Source: Stenotrophomonas lactitubi
GTDB taxonomy: Bacteria > Pseudomonadota > Gammaproteobacteria > Xanthomonadales > Xanthomonadaceae
Assembly: GCF_002803515.1 (NCBI RefSeq)
Contig: NZ_PHQX01000001.1
Span: 1,178,001 to 1,242,000, forward strand
Direction of reading: 5' to 3'
Length of the DNA: 64,000 nt
The notes below the pieces were generated by a model, which worked only from the letters and a program-made list of their open reading frames with translations, was not told the DNA's origin and did not search any database. The stretch's first letter is position 1. The number at the start of each line of letters is the position of its first letter. Both the position numbers and the translations under genes were made by a program. Positions 1 to 8,089 of the stretch are shown piece by piece.

Positions 1-547
1 GCAGGCGGTACCGGGTGGCGGCCTGCGGGTGCCGACCTGGATCCTCGGTTCCAGCCTGTTCGGCGCGCGCATGGCCGCCTCGATGGGCCTGCCGTACGCC
101 TTCGCCTCGCACTTCGCGCCCGATTCCATGGACGAAGCGCTGGCGGTGTATCGCCGCGAATTCCGCCCTTCGGCCACGCTCAAGCAACCGCACGCGATGC
201 TGGCGTTGAACGTGGTGGCCAGTGACAGCGAGGCCGAATCGCGCCGGCTGTTCACCAGCCAGCAACAGAGCTTCGTCAATCTGCGGCGCGGCCGTCCGGG
301 CAAGATCCCGGCGCCGATCGATGACATCGAATCGTTCTGGGAACCGCACGAGAAGCTGGGCGTGGAGCGGGCGCTGGCGTGCACCGTGCTGGGTGATCCG
401 CAGCAGGTGGCCGACGGCATTGCAGCGTTCGTTGAACGCCACCAGCCCGACGAACTGATGCTTACCGCCAACCTGTACGACCACCGCGCGCGTCTGCGCT
501 CGTTCGAGCTGGCGATGCACGCCTGGCACGCCCGCCACGCGGGCTGA
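1..547 (+). CDS. Luciferase-like (LLM class) flavin-dependent oxidoreductase, C-terminal part
   Basis: The gene is cut by the left edge of the window; the last 181 residues and the stop are present, in the frame starting at base 2. The visible stretch begins with a VPTWILGSSLFGA motif followed by MGLPYAFASHFAP. This is the typical core of bacterial luciferase-like monooxygenases of the MsnO8 type, which use reduced FMN and oxygen on unknown substrates in the cytoplasm. The fold would be a TIM barrel. The substrate cannot be read from the sequence. The short GTG-initiated frame inside it at base 29 is simply part of this gene. Confidence 0.85.
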   Translation, partial: QAVPGGGLRVPTWILGSSLFGARMAASMGLPYAFASHFAPDSMDEALAVYRREFRPSATLKQPHAMLALNVVASDSEAESRRLFTSQQQSFVNLRRGRPGKIPAPIDDIESFWEPHEKLGVERALACTVLGDPQQVADGIAAFVERHQPDELMLTANLYDHRARLRSFELAMHAWHARHAG

Positions 548-614
548 ACAATTGCGTCACGGCAATTTGCGGCGCAGGCGCGTCTGATGGGGACTCACAC
601 CTCCGGAGTCCCCC

Positions 615-1112
615 ATGGACCAGTCCCGTACCGAACACATTGCCCAGCTGGCCGAACTGATCAAGGACGTGGAGGTGGCGATGTTCACCACCCGCGGTGT
701 CGACGGGCGTCTCTACAGCCGCCCGCTCGGCACCCAGCAGGTCGCCTTCGATGGTGATCTGTGGTTTGCCACCGCTGCCGACAGCCCGAAGGTGGCGGAG
801 ATCGCGCTCGACCCGCGGGTCAACGTGGCCTATGCCTCACCGTCGAAGAATACGTATGTCTCGGTGGCGGGTGTGGCGCGCATTGTCGATGACCGCGCCA
901 AGGTCGAAGAGCTTTGGTCGCCGGCGATGAAGCTGTTCTTTCCCGGTGGTCCCGATGATCCGAAATTGCGGTTGATCCGCGTGCGTGCGGAGACCGCCGA
1001 ATACTGGGACGGTCCGGGCACGCTGCTGGGCTCGGCCCTTAGTTTCGTGTTGTCGGCCGTGCAGGATGAGCCGGCACAGTTGGGCGACAACGGCTTCATC
1101 GACCTGCGTTGA
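615..1112 (+). CDS. Pyridoxamine 5'-phosphate oxidase family protein (general stress protein 26-like)
   Basis: The 165-residue protein has the split beta-barrel signature of FMN-binding PPOX proteins: an N-terminal helix, then MFTTRGVDGRLYSRPL, LWFATAADSPKV and NVAYASPSKNTYVSVAG. It resembles the general stress protein 26 group rather than true PdxH, being shorter and lacking the PdxH C-terminal motif. A role in flavin or F420-type redox chemistry or stress tolerance is family knowledge, not visible here. It sits 67 bp after the upstream gene and is followed by a repeat array, so it is probably monocistronic. Confidence 0.8.
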   Translation: MDQSRTEHIAQLAELIKDVEVAMFTTRGVDGRLYSRPLGTQQVAFDGDLWFATAADSPKVAEIALDPRVNVAYASPSKNTYVSVAGVARIVDDRAKVEELWSPAMKLFFPGGPDDPKLRLIRVRAETAEYWDGPGTLLGSALSFVLSAVQDEPAQLGDNGFIDLR

Positions 1113-1119
1113 GGTGCCG

Positions 1120-1399
1120 CATCCACGCATGGCGTGGATCTACTGGGTTCAAGGTAGATCCGCGTCAGTCGTGGATGCGCGCGATCCGAAGTAGATCCAC
1201 GCCATGCGTGGATGCACCCGGTCCGAAGTAGATCCACGCCATGCGTGGATGCAAGTGATTCGAAGTAGATCCACGCCATGCGTGGATGCAAGTGATTCGA
1301 AGTAGATCCACGCCATGCGTGGATGCAAGTGATCCAAAGTAGATCCACGCCATGCGTGGATGCACCCGGTCCGAAGTAGATCCACGCCATGCGTGGATG
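1120..1399. repeat. SMAG (GTAG) palindromic repeat array, one inverted plus seven tandem copies at exact 37-bp period
   Basis: An inverted copy (1120-1143) is followed by seven direct copies whose GTAG starts lie at 1154, 1191, 1228, 1265, 1302, 1339 and 1376, exactly 37 bp apart. Each unit is a 24-bp GTAG-headed palindrome (stem ATCCACG / CGTGGAT) plus a 13-bp linker. Two linker types occur, one beginning CACCCGG and one beginning CAAGTGAT; the first tandem unit has a degenerate palindrome. The array fills most of the 312-bp gap between the PPOX gene and the convergent exoD-like gene, so transcripts from both sides would run into hairpins. No gene is seen here; open frames through it are repeat translations. 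Confidence 0.92.
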
Positions 1400-1424
1400 G
1401 GAATCGCGCGGTAATTGCCTGCGC

Positions 1425-2078
1425 TCAGAACCAGCGCTGGAACAGTTCGACGGTGTAACCCACCAGTTGCCCGGAACTGAAACCAAAGAACGCGATCGCC
1501 ACCACTGCAGCCACCCAGTTGAACAACATCAGCGCACCGTCGCGCTCGAGCAGCGCCAGCGCGAACAGCAGCAACTGGAAACCGAACAGGTAGTTGGTGA
1601 ACGGGATCGGCAGCGACAGCAGCAGGCCGAGCAGCACCAGCAGCAGGCCGCTGAAGGCGTGGGCCGGGGCAGGCGTCAGCAGCTGTGGCATGCGCGGCTT
1701 GAGCATGCGGTCGAGCCGGCGCAGGGCACCGTCGATGCGGTCCAGGAACCGGTGCATGGTGCCGCGCTTGGGCCCGCGACGGGCGATGAACCCAGGCATC
1801 CAGGGCCGGCGCATGCAGAACAGCATCTGCAGGCCGATCAGGATCACCAGCGGCCCGCTGACCGCACCGCCCAGCCCCGGGATGGGGATGAAGGCGGGCA
1901 GGATGGCGACGAACAGGAACACACCGAAGGCACTCTGCTGCAGGTCCTGCAGGATCTGCCCCAGCTTCATGTGCTGGGCGGGGTCACCGAAGGCGAACAT
2001 CGCCAGCAGGGTGCGGATGCCCTCGTTGCGGTACTCCGGCGGCGCAGCGCCGGGGCCGGACTCAGGCGGTGAGCTCAT
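1425..2078 (-). CDS. ExoD family membrane protein
   Basis: The 217-residue protein matches the ExoD family (named for exopolysaccharide synthesis in rhizobia). It has an N-terminal soluble part, a hydrophobic segment FGVFLFVAILPAFIPIPGL, the conserved GPLVILIGLQML region with a CMRRPWMPG motif, then two C-terminal hydrophobic helices. The ATG at 2078 overlaps the end of the upstream CNNM gene by 17 bp, so the two are co-transcribed and probably translationally coupled. The biochemical role of ExoD is not known; membrane location is clear from composition. A longer upstream reading frame is only the shadow of the preceding gene. Confidence 0.8.
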   Translation of the reverse strand: MSSPPESGPGAAPPEYRNEGIRTLLAMFAFGDPAQHMKLGQILQDLQQSAFGVFLFVAILPAFIPIPGLGGAVSGPLVILIGLQMLFCMRRPWMPGFIARRGPKRGTMHRFLDRIDGALRRLDRMLKPRMPQLLTPAPAHAFSGLLLVLLGLLLSLPIPFTNYLFGFQLLLFALALLERDGALMLFNWVAAVVAIAFFGFSSGQLVGYTVELFQRWF

Positions 2079-3381
2079 CGGCCTGCTCGTCGGACAGGGT
2101 GCGAAGCAGCAGCTTGTCCACGCGCGCACCGTCCAGATCGACCACCTCGAAGCGCCAGCCGGCCCAGTCGAAGTACTCGCCCGCGTGCGGGATGCGGCCG
2201 AAGAAGTGGATGCACATGCCGGCCAGGGTGTAGTAATCGCCATCCTCGGCGTCGGGCAGGTCGTTGCTGCCGATCAGCTCGCGCAGATCCTCGATCGGCA
2301 GCGAGCCGTCCACCAGCAGCGAACCGTCTTCACGGGTCACCACCAGCGCGTCTTCGTCGGCATTCTCCGTCGCCTGCAGGCGGCCGACCACTGCGCCCAT
2401 CAGGTCACTGATGGTCACCAGGCCCTGGATCTCGCCGTACTCGTCCACCACCAGCGCCATCGACTGCTGTTCTTCGCGGAAGATCTCCAGCAGCTTCATC
2501 GCATGGGTGGATTCAGAGACGTACAGCGGCTCGCGCAGGGTCTGGAACAGCGCGTTGTCGCCGCGCGCCATGCGCGTGGCCAGCGATTTCAGCTCAAGCA
2601 CGCCGACCACGTCCATGTCGTTGTCGCGGTACACCGGGTACCGCGAGAACTCGTGCTCGGCCATGATCTCCAGGTTCTTGTCCAGGCCACCCAGTGTGTC
2701 CAGCCAGGCGATCCGGTTGCGCGGGGTCATCAGGCTGTCGGCGGTACGGTCGCCCAGGCGCATCACGCGGTTCATCATGTCGCGTTCGTGGCTGTCGATC
2801 ACGCCGGCCTCGTGGCTCTCGGCCACCAGCATGCGGATCTCTTCTTCGGTGACCGACGCGACCTCGTCCTTGCCCAGGCCGAACAGGCGCAGTACCAGCT
2901 GGGTGGTCTTTGACAGCAGCCAGACGAAGGGGAAGGCCAGCTTGGCCAGCCAGCTCATCGGCAGCGCCACCAGTCCGGCGATGTCCTCTGAACGGGTCAG
3001 GGCCAGGCGCTTGGGTACCAGTTCGCCGAAGATCAGCGTGATGAAGGTGATGAAGGTGACCGCCAGCGCCTTGCCAACGGCACCGGCATAGGCGAAGCCC
3101 GGCATCAGCCCCTGGATCCAGCCGCCGATGGCCTCGCCCAGTGCTTCGCCGCCGAGGAAGCCGGTCAGCACGCCGATCACGGTGATGCCGATCTGTACGG
3201 TGGACAGGAACGCTTCCGGCTTCTCCGACAGCTCCAGCGCCTTGGCCGCGCGCTTGGAGGTGCCGGCCAGCTGCTTCAGCCGGCTCTTGCGCGAGGTCAT
3301 GACCGACATCTCGGACATGGCAAAGAAGCCGTTCAACAGAACGAGCGCGAAGACAATCAGGATCATTTCAAACACGGGCAT
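2062..3381 (-). CDS. CNNM/CorC family transporter or hemolysin-like protein (DUF21-CBS-CorC)
   Basis: The protein has 439 residues. An N-terminal DUF21/CNNM transmembrane domain (about residues 1-190, starting MPVFEMILIVFALVLLNGFF) is followed by a CBS pair (about 210-335, including MTPRNRIAWLDT and VVDEYGEIQGLVT) and a C-terminal CorC_HlyC domain (about 350-435). This order is typical of inner-membrane Mg2+/Co2+-linked CNNM proteins; the older hemolysin name is historical. The gene is the first of a two-gene minus-strand operon with exoD and is divergent from the DUF47-Pit pair across a 277-bp gap. Ion specificity cannot be told from sequence. Confidence 0.88.
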   Translation of the reverse strand: MPVFEMILIVFALVLLNGFFAMSEMSVMTSRKSRLKQLAGTSKRAAKALELSEKPEAFLSTVQIGITVIGVLTGFLGGEALGEAIGGWIQGLMPGFAYAGAVGKALAVTFITFITLIFGELVPKRLALTRSEDIAGLVALPMSWLAKLAFPFVWLLSKTTQLVLRLFGLGKDEVASVTEEEIRMLVAESHEAGVIDSHERDMMNRVMRLGDRTADSLMTPRNRIAWLDTLGGLDKNLEIMAEHEFSRYPVYRDNDMDVVGVLELKSLATRMARGDNALFQTLREPLYVSESTHAMKLLEIFREEQQSMALVVDEYGEIQGLVTISDLMGAVVGRLQATENADEDALVVTREDGSLLVDGSLPIEDLRELIGSNDLPDAEDGDYYTLAGMCIHFFGRIPHAGEYFDWAGWRFEVVDLDGARVDKLLLRTLSDEQADELTA

Positions 3382-3593
3382 CGTCCCCGGTTGGTGACAG
3401 GGAGGGCGGGTGCTTGCGATGGCGGCAGGCGCTCAGGAACAGGGTCCGGCGCGGCGCTGGGGGATAAGGGTCGTCGTCCATAAGGTGCGCCCGAAGGCGC
3501 GCTGGCATCTTAGCAAAGGGCCGTGGCTGGGTGGCAAATGCCTGTTCAGTTTTGGGCCTCCCGGCCCCGAAAAGGGGGCAGGGATACCCGTGA

Positions 3594-3611
3594 TGGTCAT
3601 CTAGCCGTCAT
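3594..3611 (+). promoter_or_regulatory. Candidate Pho box upstream of the DUF47-pit operon
   Basis: Two half-sites, TGGTCAT and CCGTCAT, are separated by 4 bp and match 11 of 14 positions of the PhoB consensus CTGTCAY-N4-CTGTCAY. The site lies 47 bp before the DUF47 start codon, and a CATAAT -10-like hexamer overlaps its end (3609-3614). The location in front of phosphate genes supports it; the degenerate match alone does not. Confidence 0.4.
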
Positions 3612-3658
3612 AATTCGCACTGGTGCCGTCCTTCCCGCGACGGCTGACAGGTTTCTCA

Positions 3659-4285
3659 ATGTTCTCTCTGCAGACCATTTTCGGTTCCGGCAAACAGTTC
3701 TACACCCTGCTTGATGAGGCTGCCGTCGCGGCTTCCGATGCCGCCAAGGCACTGCATTCGATGCTGCGCGACGCCGATCGCCAGCCCGCCCTGGATGCCT
3801 TCAAGCTGGCCCGACTGCGCGAACGCGCGGCCTCGGACAAGATCAGCCAGGCGCTGGTGGACAGCTTCATGACCCCGATCGAGCGCGAAGACATCGAAGC
3901 GCTGGGCTCGGCCCTGTACAAGATTCCCAAGCAGATCGAGAAGTTCGCCGATCGCTATTCGCTGGCCACGACCCACCTGGAGCACATCGACTTCGCGCCC
4001 CGCGCGGCGATGCTCGAGCAGGCCGCTGGCGTGGTGGTGGAGATGGTCGCCGACCTGCGCCACATGAACCTGGACCGGATGACCGCGCTCAACGAGCGCC
4101 TGCGTTCGCTGGAAAACGAGGCCGACCGCCTGATGCTCGAGCTGTACCGCGACATCTACTCCGGTCGCTTGGACAACCTGCAGATGTTCCTGCTGAAGGA
4201 ATTCTTCGAGATCCTGGAAAAGGCCATCGACCGCTGCCGCGAAGCCGGCGTGGTGGCCTACCAGATCGTGTTGAAGAACAGCTGA
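3659..4285 (+). CDS. DUF47 family PhoU-like accessory protein of Pit
   Basis: The 208-residue all-alpha protein begins MFSLQTIFGSGKQFYTLLD and carries the DUF47/PhoU_div repeats, for example DREDIEALG-type helices and a basic-acidic C-terminal half ending in KAIDRCREAGVVAYQIVLK. Such proteins are encoded next to low-affinity phosphate transporters and are thought to modulate them. The stop is 13 bp before pit, so the two form an operon. The start at 3659 is chosen because the family begins with this Met-Phe-x-Leu segment; the longer frame from 3623 adds unconserved residues. A candidate Pho box lies just upstream. Confidence 0.88.
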   Translation: MFSLQTIFGSGKQFYTLLDEAAVAASDAAKALHSMLRDADRQPALDAFKLARLRERAASDKISQALVDSFMTPIEREDIEALGSALYKIPKQIEKFADRYSLATTHLEHIDFAPRAAMLEQAAGVVVEMVADLRHMNLDRMTALNERLRSLENEADRLMLELYRDIYSGRLDNLQMFLLKEFFEILEKAIDRCREAGVVAYQIVLKNS

Positions 4286-4298
4286 CGGACGCCACAGC

Positions 4299-5420
4299 AT
4301 GCTGACCCTCGTTCTGGTGGTGATCCTGGCCGCGCTCGTTTTCGAGTTCATCAACGGCTTCCACGACACCGCCAACTCCATCGCCACCGTGGTGGCGACC
4401 AAGGTGCTCTCGCCCGGTTGGGCGGTGATGCTCGCCGCGTTCATGAACCTGCTGGGTGCGCTGACCGGCACCGCCGTGGCCCTGACCATCGCGTCGGGCC
4501 TGCTCAACACCAACGTGGTCGATGTGACCCCGCAGGTGATCCTGTGCGCGCTGCTCGGCGGCATCATCTGGAACCTGATCACGTGGTGGAAGGGCCTGCC
4601 GTCCTCGTCCTCGCACGCGCTGATCGGCGGCCTGTGTGGTGCCGGCCTGGCCGCAGCCCACAACAACTGGGATGCGCTGATCTGGTCGGAACGCTTCGGC
4701 AGCTGGGCGCAGAACAAGGGCCTGCTGTGGAAGGTGTTCGTGCCGATGATCACCTCGCCGATTGCCGGCTTCCTGCTCGGCATCGTGGTGATGGTGCTGC
4801 TGTGGGCGCTGATCGCCGGCCTGGCCAAGATCGGCGGCGCGATCGGCCGACTGGCGCGCCCGCGCATCGTCAATGCGTTCTTCGGCAAGGCGCAGATCGC
4901 CTCGGCGGCCTACATGGGCTTCGCCCACGGCCACAACGATGCGCAGAAGACCATGGGCATCATCGCGATGACCCTGATCGGGGCCGAAGCGACCGGTGCG
5001 TTGAACGACCTGCCGTCGTGGCTGGCCTTCATGCATCCGGACGCGCACGCCGGTGATGGCATCGCCATGTGGATCGTGCTGACCTGCGCCGTGGTGATGG
5101 CCGCCGGTACCGCCTCGGGCGGCTGGAAGATCATCAAGACCCTGGGCCACAAGATGGTCAAGCTGCATCCGATCCACGGTTTCGCCGCGGAAACCAGCTC
5201 GGCCACCGTGCTGACCGTGGCTGCCCACTTCGGCATGCCGGTGTCGACCACCCACAGTATCTCGACCGCGATCATGGGCGTCGGCTTCGCCAAGAACCCG
5301 CGTTCGCTGCGCCTGGGCGTGATCGAGCGCATCGTCTGGGCCTGGATCCTGACCATCCCGGCGGCAGGCGGCTGCGCCTACCTGATCCTGAAGCTGTTCG
5401 AGCTGTTCGGCTGGGCCTGA
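4299..5420 (+). CDS. pit: Low-affinity inorganic phosphate transporter, Pit family
   Basis: The 373-residue polytopic protein has the duplicated PHO4 signature. The first half contains FEFINGFHDTANSIATVV near the N terminus and a GLPSSSSHALIGG loop; the second half contains FAHGHNDAQKTMG and FGMPVSTTHSISTAIMGVG. These are the family's Pi-binding repeats in a proton- or cation-coupled inner-membrane symporter. It follows the DUF47 gene by 13 bp. It is shorter than E. coli PitA (499 residues) and matches the compact bacterial Pit subgroup. A strong terminator follows 63 bp after the stop. Confidence 0.93.
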   Translation: MLTLVLVVILAALVFEFINGFHDTANSIATVVATKVLSPGWAVMLAAFMNLLGALTGTAVALTIASGLLNTNVVDVTPQVILCALLGGIIWNLITWWKGLPSSSSHALIGGLCGAGLAAAHNNWDALIWSERFGSWAQNKGLLWKVFVPMITSPIAGFLLGIVVMVLLWALIAGLAKIGGAIGRLARPRIVNAFFGKAQIASAAYMGFAHGHNDAQKTMGIIAMTLIGAEATGALNDLPSWLAFMHPDAHAGDGIAMWIVLTCAVVMAAGTASGGWKIIKTLGHKMVKLHPIHGFAAETSSATVLTVAAHFGMPVSTTHSISTAIMGVGFAKNPRSLRLGVIERIVWAWILTIPAAGGCAYLILKLFELFGWA

Positions 5421-5433
5421 AGCCCGAGGCATT

Positions 5434-5474
5434 GGGGTCAGAGCCCTTTCCCTACGGGAAAAGGATCTGACCCC
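5434..5474. repeat. Interrupted palindrome with GGGGTCAGA / TCTGACCCC ends
   Basis: The 41-bp inverted repeat has outer arms GGGGTCAGA and TCTGACCCC and an inner CCCTTTCCCTACGGGAAAAGG part. It lies between the pit stop codon and its terminator. From memory, such sequences recur in Stenotrophomonas intergenic DNA; only one copy lies in this window. Confidence 0.6.
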
Positions 5475-5483
5475 GGCAAATCA

Positions 5484-5514
5484 AAAAGCCCGCCGGATTC
5501 CGGCGGGCTTTTTT
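5484..5514 (+). terminator. Rho-independent terminator of the DUF47-pit operon
   Basis: A GC-rich stem AAGCCCGCCGG / CCGGCGGGCTT with a short ATT loop is followed by six T residues. It lies just after pit; the flanking A-run would let it work on the other strand as well. Confidence 0.9.
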
Positions 5515-5535
5515 CATGGCAGATCATTTCCCCGT

Positions 5536-5558
5536 ATCCACGCATGGCGTGGATCTAC
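5536..5558 (-). repeat. Single SMAG (GTAG) element
   Basis: This is one copy of the ATCCACG...CGTGGAT palindrome with its GTAG end on the minus strand. It sits between the pit terminator and the large structured repeat at 5586. Confidence 0.85.
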
Positions 5559-5585
5559 TGCAGGTCGCGTGAACCTGTCAGCGAC

Positions 5586-5683
5586 GGGGTGGGGTGGGTG
5601 TGCAGGACCGTTGGCGCCATGGATGGCGCCATCGAGCCCCCAAGGACGGGTTCACGGCGTGTCCTGCACACCCACCCCATCCC
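5586..5683 (+). repeat. Large structured intergenic element, copy A (three-way-junction fold)
   Basis: Outer arms of 23 nt (5586-5608 and 5661-5683) pair with a single G-T wobble. Inside are a hairpin with loop ATGGAT-type centre (GGCGCC stems, 5613-5630) and a second small hairpin CCC-AAGGAC-GGG, followed by the constant TTCACGGCGT. Copies B (25739-25840, reversed) and C (26013-26112) share the inner constant bases, but their helices have different sequences that still pair. Downstream sequence with CCGTTGCT and CCTCTGCG is shared with copy C. No protein is encoded; the function is unknown. Confidence 0.75.
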
Positions 5684-5762
5684 GCCGCCCTCCAGAGGCC
5701 GAGCCTTTGCCGTTGCTCTGGCCTCTGCGAGTGCCGGGCCGCAGGCCCGGCCCACACACCCC

Positions 5763-7259
5763 TCAATTACGCTGGAACAGCGCCTGCACATCCCTGCGGA
5801 ACGCCGCCTGGCTGTCAGCCCTGCTGTAGAACATGTGCCCGCCTGGATAGCTGCGCACCTGCACGCGGTCCGGATTGCTGCCCATCGTCGGCATCTGGTC
5901 CACCGTCAGGATCGAGCCCATGAACGGGCACGACAGGTCATTCCAGCCATGCACGATCAGCACCTGCAGATGCGGGTCGATCGCCACCGCCTGGCGCAGC
6001 TGGGTCACTGCACCCTCGCGCAGGTCGCCATTGCGATCCCACAGACGGTTCACGTCGTAGTTCAGCGCCTGGTAGCGCGCATCCACCTTCCAGCCGACCT
6101 CGCGGGTGACGAAGTCGACCATCGCCGTGGTGGTCGGCGCGATGATGCTGTCCAGCAGCGGATCGTTGGCGCGCTGCTCCGGATCGTTCGGGAACGGATC
6201 GAATGCCGTGACGTTGGAGTCGTAGCGGCTGCCCAGCGTGCCCTTGTCGCGGAACACCTCGCGCAGGTAGGCCTGGGTTTCCAGGCGACCGCCAGCGCGG
6301 CGCACGAACTGCGGGTCAAGGCCGGTCAACTCGGCCACCCGGCGCAGCATCGCCTCGGTCGCCTGCGGATCACTGCGGCCCTTCATCAACGCAGTGGCGT
6401 AGTCGCCGCGGGTGTACTCGACCACCTCGCGCATCGCCGCGTCGGTCAGTTTGCCCTGGCGCTCCAGGTGCGCGGCCGCGATCGAGGGCAGGGTCTGCAT
6501 CCACGCCATCGGCGAAACATCGGCGTTGTCTTCCAGGGTCGGGCTCAGGTACGGCGACACCAGCACCAGGCCGTTCATCGCCACGCCCAGGCGGGTCTGC
6601 AGGAAGTGGGTGATGCGCGGGCCGCGATAGCCGCCATAGCTCTCGCCGGTCAGGTACTTGCGCGCGCCCATGCGCTGGTTGCGCAGCAGCCAGTCGTAGA
6701 TCGAGCGCGACAGGTACTCGATGTCGGCGCTGGGGTTGTACAGCTGCTTCTTCGCTTCGTCATCGCCGATGCGGGCGCGGCTGAAGCCGGTTCCTACCGG
6801 ATCGATGAACACCAGGTCGGTGAAATCCAGCCAGGTGCCAGGATTGTCGTGCAGCTTCGCCGGCGCCGATGCGCTGTCGCCTTCCGAACCGAAGGTCACC
6901 ACCTTCGGGCCGATGGCGCCCAGGTTGAGGTACACCGACGACGCGCCGGGGCCGCCATTGAGCGCGAAGGTCACCGGCCGGTCCTTGCCCGGCATGGTGT
7001 AGGCGGTGAACACCACATCGGCGATCACCTTGCCCTTCGCATCGCGTACCGGCAGCGTGCCGACGGTGGCGGTGTAGTCGAGGGTGCGGCCCGCCAGGCG
7101 CATGCTCTGGCGAGCCGACGCATCGGCCGGCAGCGGAGCGGCCTCGGTCTTTTCTTCTTTCGTTTCGGAGGCGCTGTCAGCAGCAGGAGCGGCCAGTACG
7201 CAGACAGGGGCGATCAGCAGGCCGACGCAGAGCGCGGCAGAGTGCAGCAGGAACTTCAT
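5763..7259 (-). CDS. Secreted serine carboxypeptidase, peptidase family S10
   Basis: The 498-residue protein has a cleavable signal peptide (about residues 1-24, ending VLAA). It shows the S10 hallmarks: oxyanion-hole motif NGGPGASS at 101-108, nucleophile motif GESYGGYR at 205-212 with Ser207, a late Asp in HGWNDLSCPF and a C-terminal His in YPGGHMFYS. An acidic linker rich in Glu and Ala follows the signal peptide. The enzyme would remove C-terminal residues from peptides in the periplasm or outside the cell. It stands alone, between the structured repeat and the GNAT gene. Confidence 0.92.
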   Translation of the reverse strand: MKFLLHSAALCVGLLIAPVCVLAAPAADSASETKEEKTEAAPLPADASARQSMRLAGRTLDYTATVGTLPVRDAKGKVIADVVFTAYTMPGKDRPVTFALNGGPGASSVYLNLGAIGPKVVTFGSEGDSASAPAKLHDNPGTWLDFTDLVFIDPVGTGFSRARIGDDEAKKQLYNPSADIEYLSRSIYDWLLRNQRMGARKYLTGESYGGYRGPRITHFLQTRLGVAMNGLVLVSPYLSPTLEDNADVSPMAWMQTLPSIAAAHLERQGKLTDAAMREVVEYTRGDYATALMKGRSDPQATEAMLRRVAELTGLDPQFVRRAGGRLETQAYLREVFRDKGTLGSRYDSNVTAFDPFPNDPEQRANDPLLDSIIAPTTTAMVDFVTREVGWKVDARYQALNYDVNRLWDRNGDLREGAVTQLRQAVAIDPHLQVLIVHGWNDLSCPFMGSILTVDQMPTMGSNPDRVQVRSYPGGHMFYSRADSQAAFRRDVQALFQRN

Positions 7260-7357
7260 GGCACCGGAACGGCAGCGGAAGGGACCCCGATGCTAGGACG
7301 GGGTGTCGCCTGCCGTATGTGTCCAAAGGCATGGGCCGGCGTTGCGGCCTGATCCGG

Positions 7358-7936
7358 TCAAGCCGAGGTGGCAGCTGGCGCAGCGTCGTCGGCCAGCAGC
7401 CCATACACGGCCGAGTCCGCCAGTTCACCGCGGATACGCCAGCGCTGCCGCAGCAGGCCTTCGCGGTGGAAACCCAGGCGTTCGAGCACATGTGCCGAGG
7501 CCTCGTTGCGTGGATCGATCTCGGCTTCCACCCGATGCAGTTGCAGGGTGTTGAACAGATAGGCCAGCACCCGCTGCAGCGCTTCATGCATGTAGCCGTG
7601 GCCCTGCCTGCCAGGTGCAAGCAGATAGCCTATTTCGGCGCGGGCGGCGTCGCGATCCAGCGCAAACACCACGCAGATGCCCAGCAGCGGGCCGTCCACC
7701 GATTCGCGCAGGGCCAGCTTCAACTGCGTGCCGGTAGCCTGTGCGGCCAGGTCGTCGTCGATCTGCGCACGTGCTTCGGCGGGGCGCGTCCATGCCGGGT
7801 GGTTCCACCAGTGCATCACGTCCGGGTCGGACTGCAGGGCGAACAGGGCCGCGGCGTCATCGCGGCGGATGGGACTCAGCACCAGGCGCGCGCTGTGCAG
7901 CGGCAGCCCGGGAAACAGCAGCGAGTTGGCGGGCAA
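7358..7936 (-). CDS. GNAT family N-acetyltransferase, RimJ/RimL-like
   Basis: The 192-residue protein has the GNAT core in family order. An N-terminal RLVLSPIRRDDAAALFAL strand-helix is followed by the acceptor region, then the acetyl-CoA loop region EIGYLLAPGRQGHGYMHEALQRVLAYLF (Q/RxxGxG-like in two pieces, GRQGHGY) and the C-terminal HRVEAEIDPRNEASAHVLERLGF-type motif. This arrangement resembles ribosomal-protein alanine acetyltransferases and related detoxifying enzymes. The substrate is not predictable. It lies 98 bp downstream, in the same direction, of nothing obvious and is probably monocistronic. Confidence 0.85.
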   Translation of the reverse strand: MPANSLLFPGLPLHSARLVLSPIRRDDAAALFALQSDPDVMHWWNHPAWTRPAEARAQIDDDLAAQATGTQLKLALRESVDGPLLGICVVFALDRDAARAEIGYLLAPGRQGHGYMHEALQRVLAYLFNTLQLHRVEAEIDPRNEASAHVLERLGFHREGLLRQRWRIRGELADSAVYGLLADDAAPAATSA

Positions 7937-8004
7937 TGGGGTCGTCCACGCGGATGAGCGCGCATTATGGACCCGCAGGGTTTGCCGATGGGGGCGTGAT
8001 GTCT

Positions 8005-8073
8005 GTAGAGCCGAGCCGATGCTCGGCTGCCCGGCACGGCGCGAAATGCAGCCGAGCGTGGGCTCGGCTCTAC
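8005..8073. repeat. Inverted pair of GTAG palindromes (GAGCCGAGC type)
   Basis: One GTAG-headed palindrome on the plus strand (8005-8028) faces a second on the minus strand (ending 8073), so the whole can fold into a 69-nt hairpin. It lies just after the parE stop codon and before the GNAT gene, and could act as a transcription stop or mRNA-end stabiliser. Confidence 0.8.
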
Positions 8074-8089
8074 AGGAGGGCCGCGAGCG

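Noticed and set aside
1154..1399. Regularly spaced repeats resembling a small CRISPR array
   Set aside because: The repeats are GTAG-headed SMAG palindromes, the 13-bp linkers are too short for spacers and recur, and no cas gene is in the window.
830..1486. Minus-strand open frames through the SMAG array encoding a repeated WRGSTS/HPRMAWIYF peptide
   Set aside because: They are translations of the palindromic repeat in several frames and overlap the real PPOX gene; no start signal or similarity.
3382..3593. Possible metal riboswitch (yybP-ykoY or Mg type) upstream of the CNNM/CorC gene
   Set aside because: I could not find the conserved core bases or a convincing aptamer fold in this leader on the minus strand.
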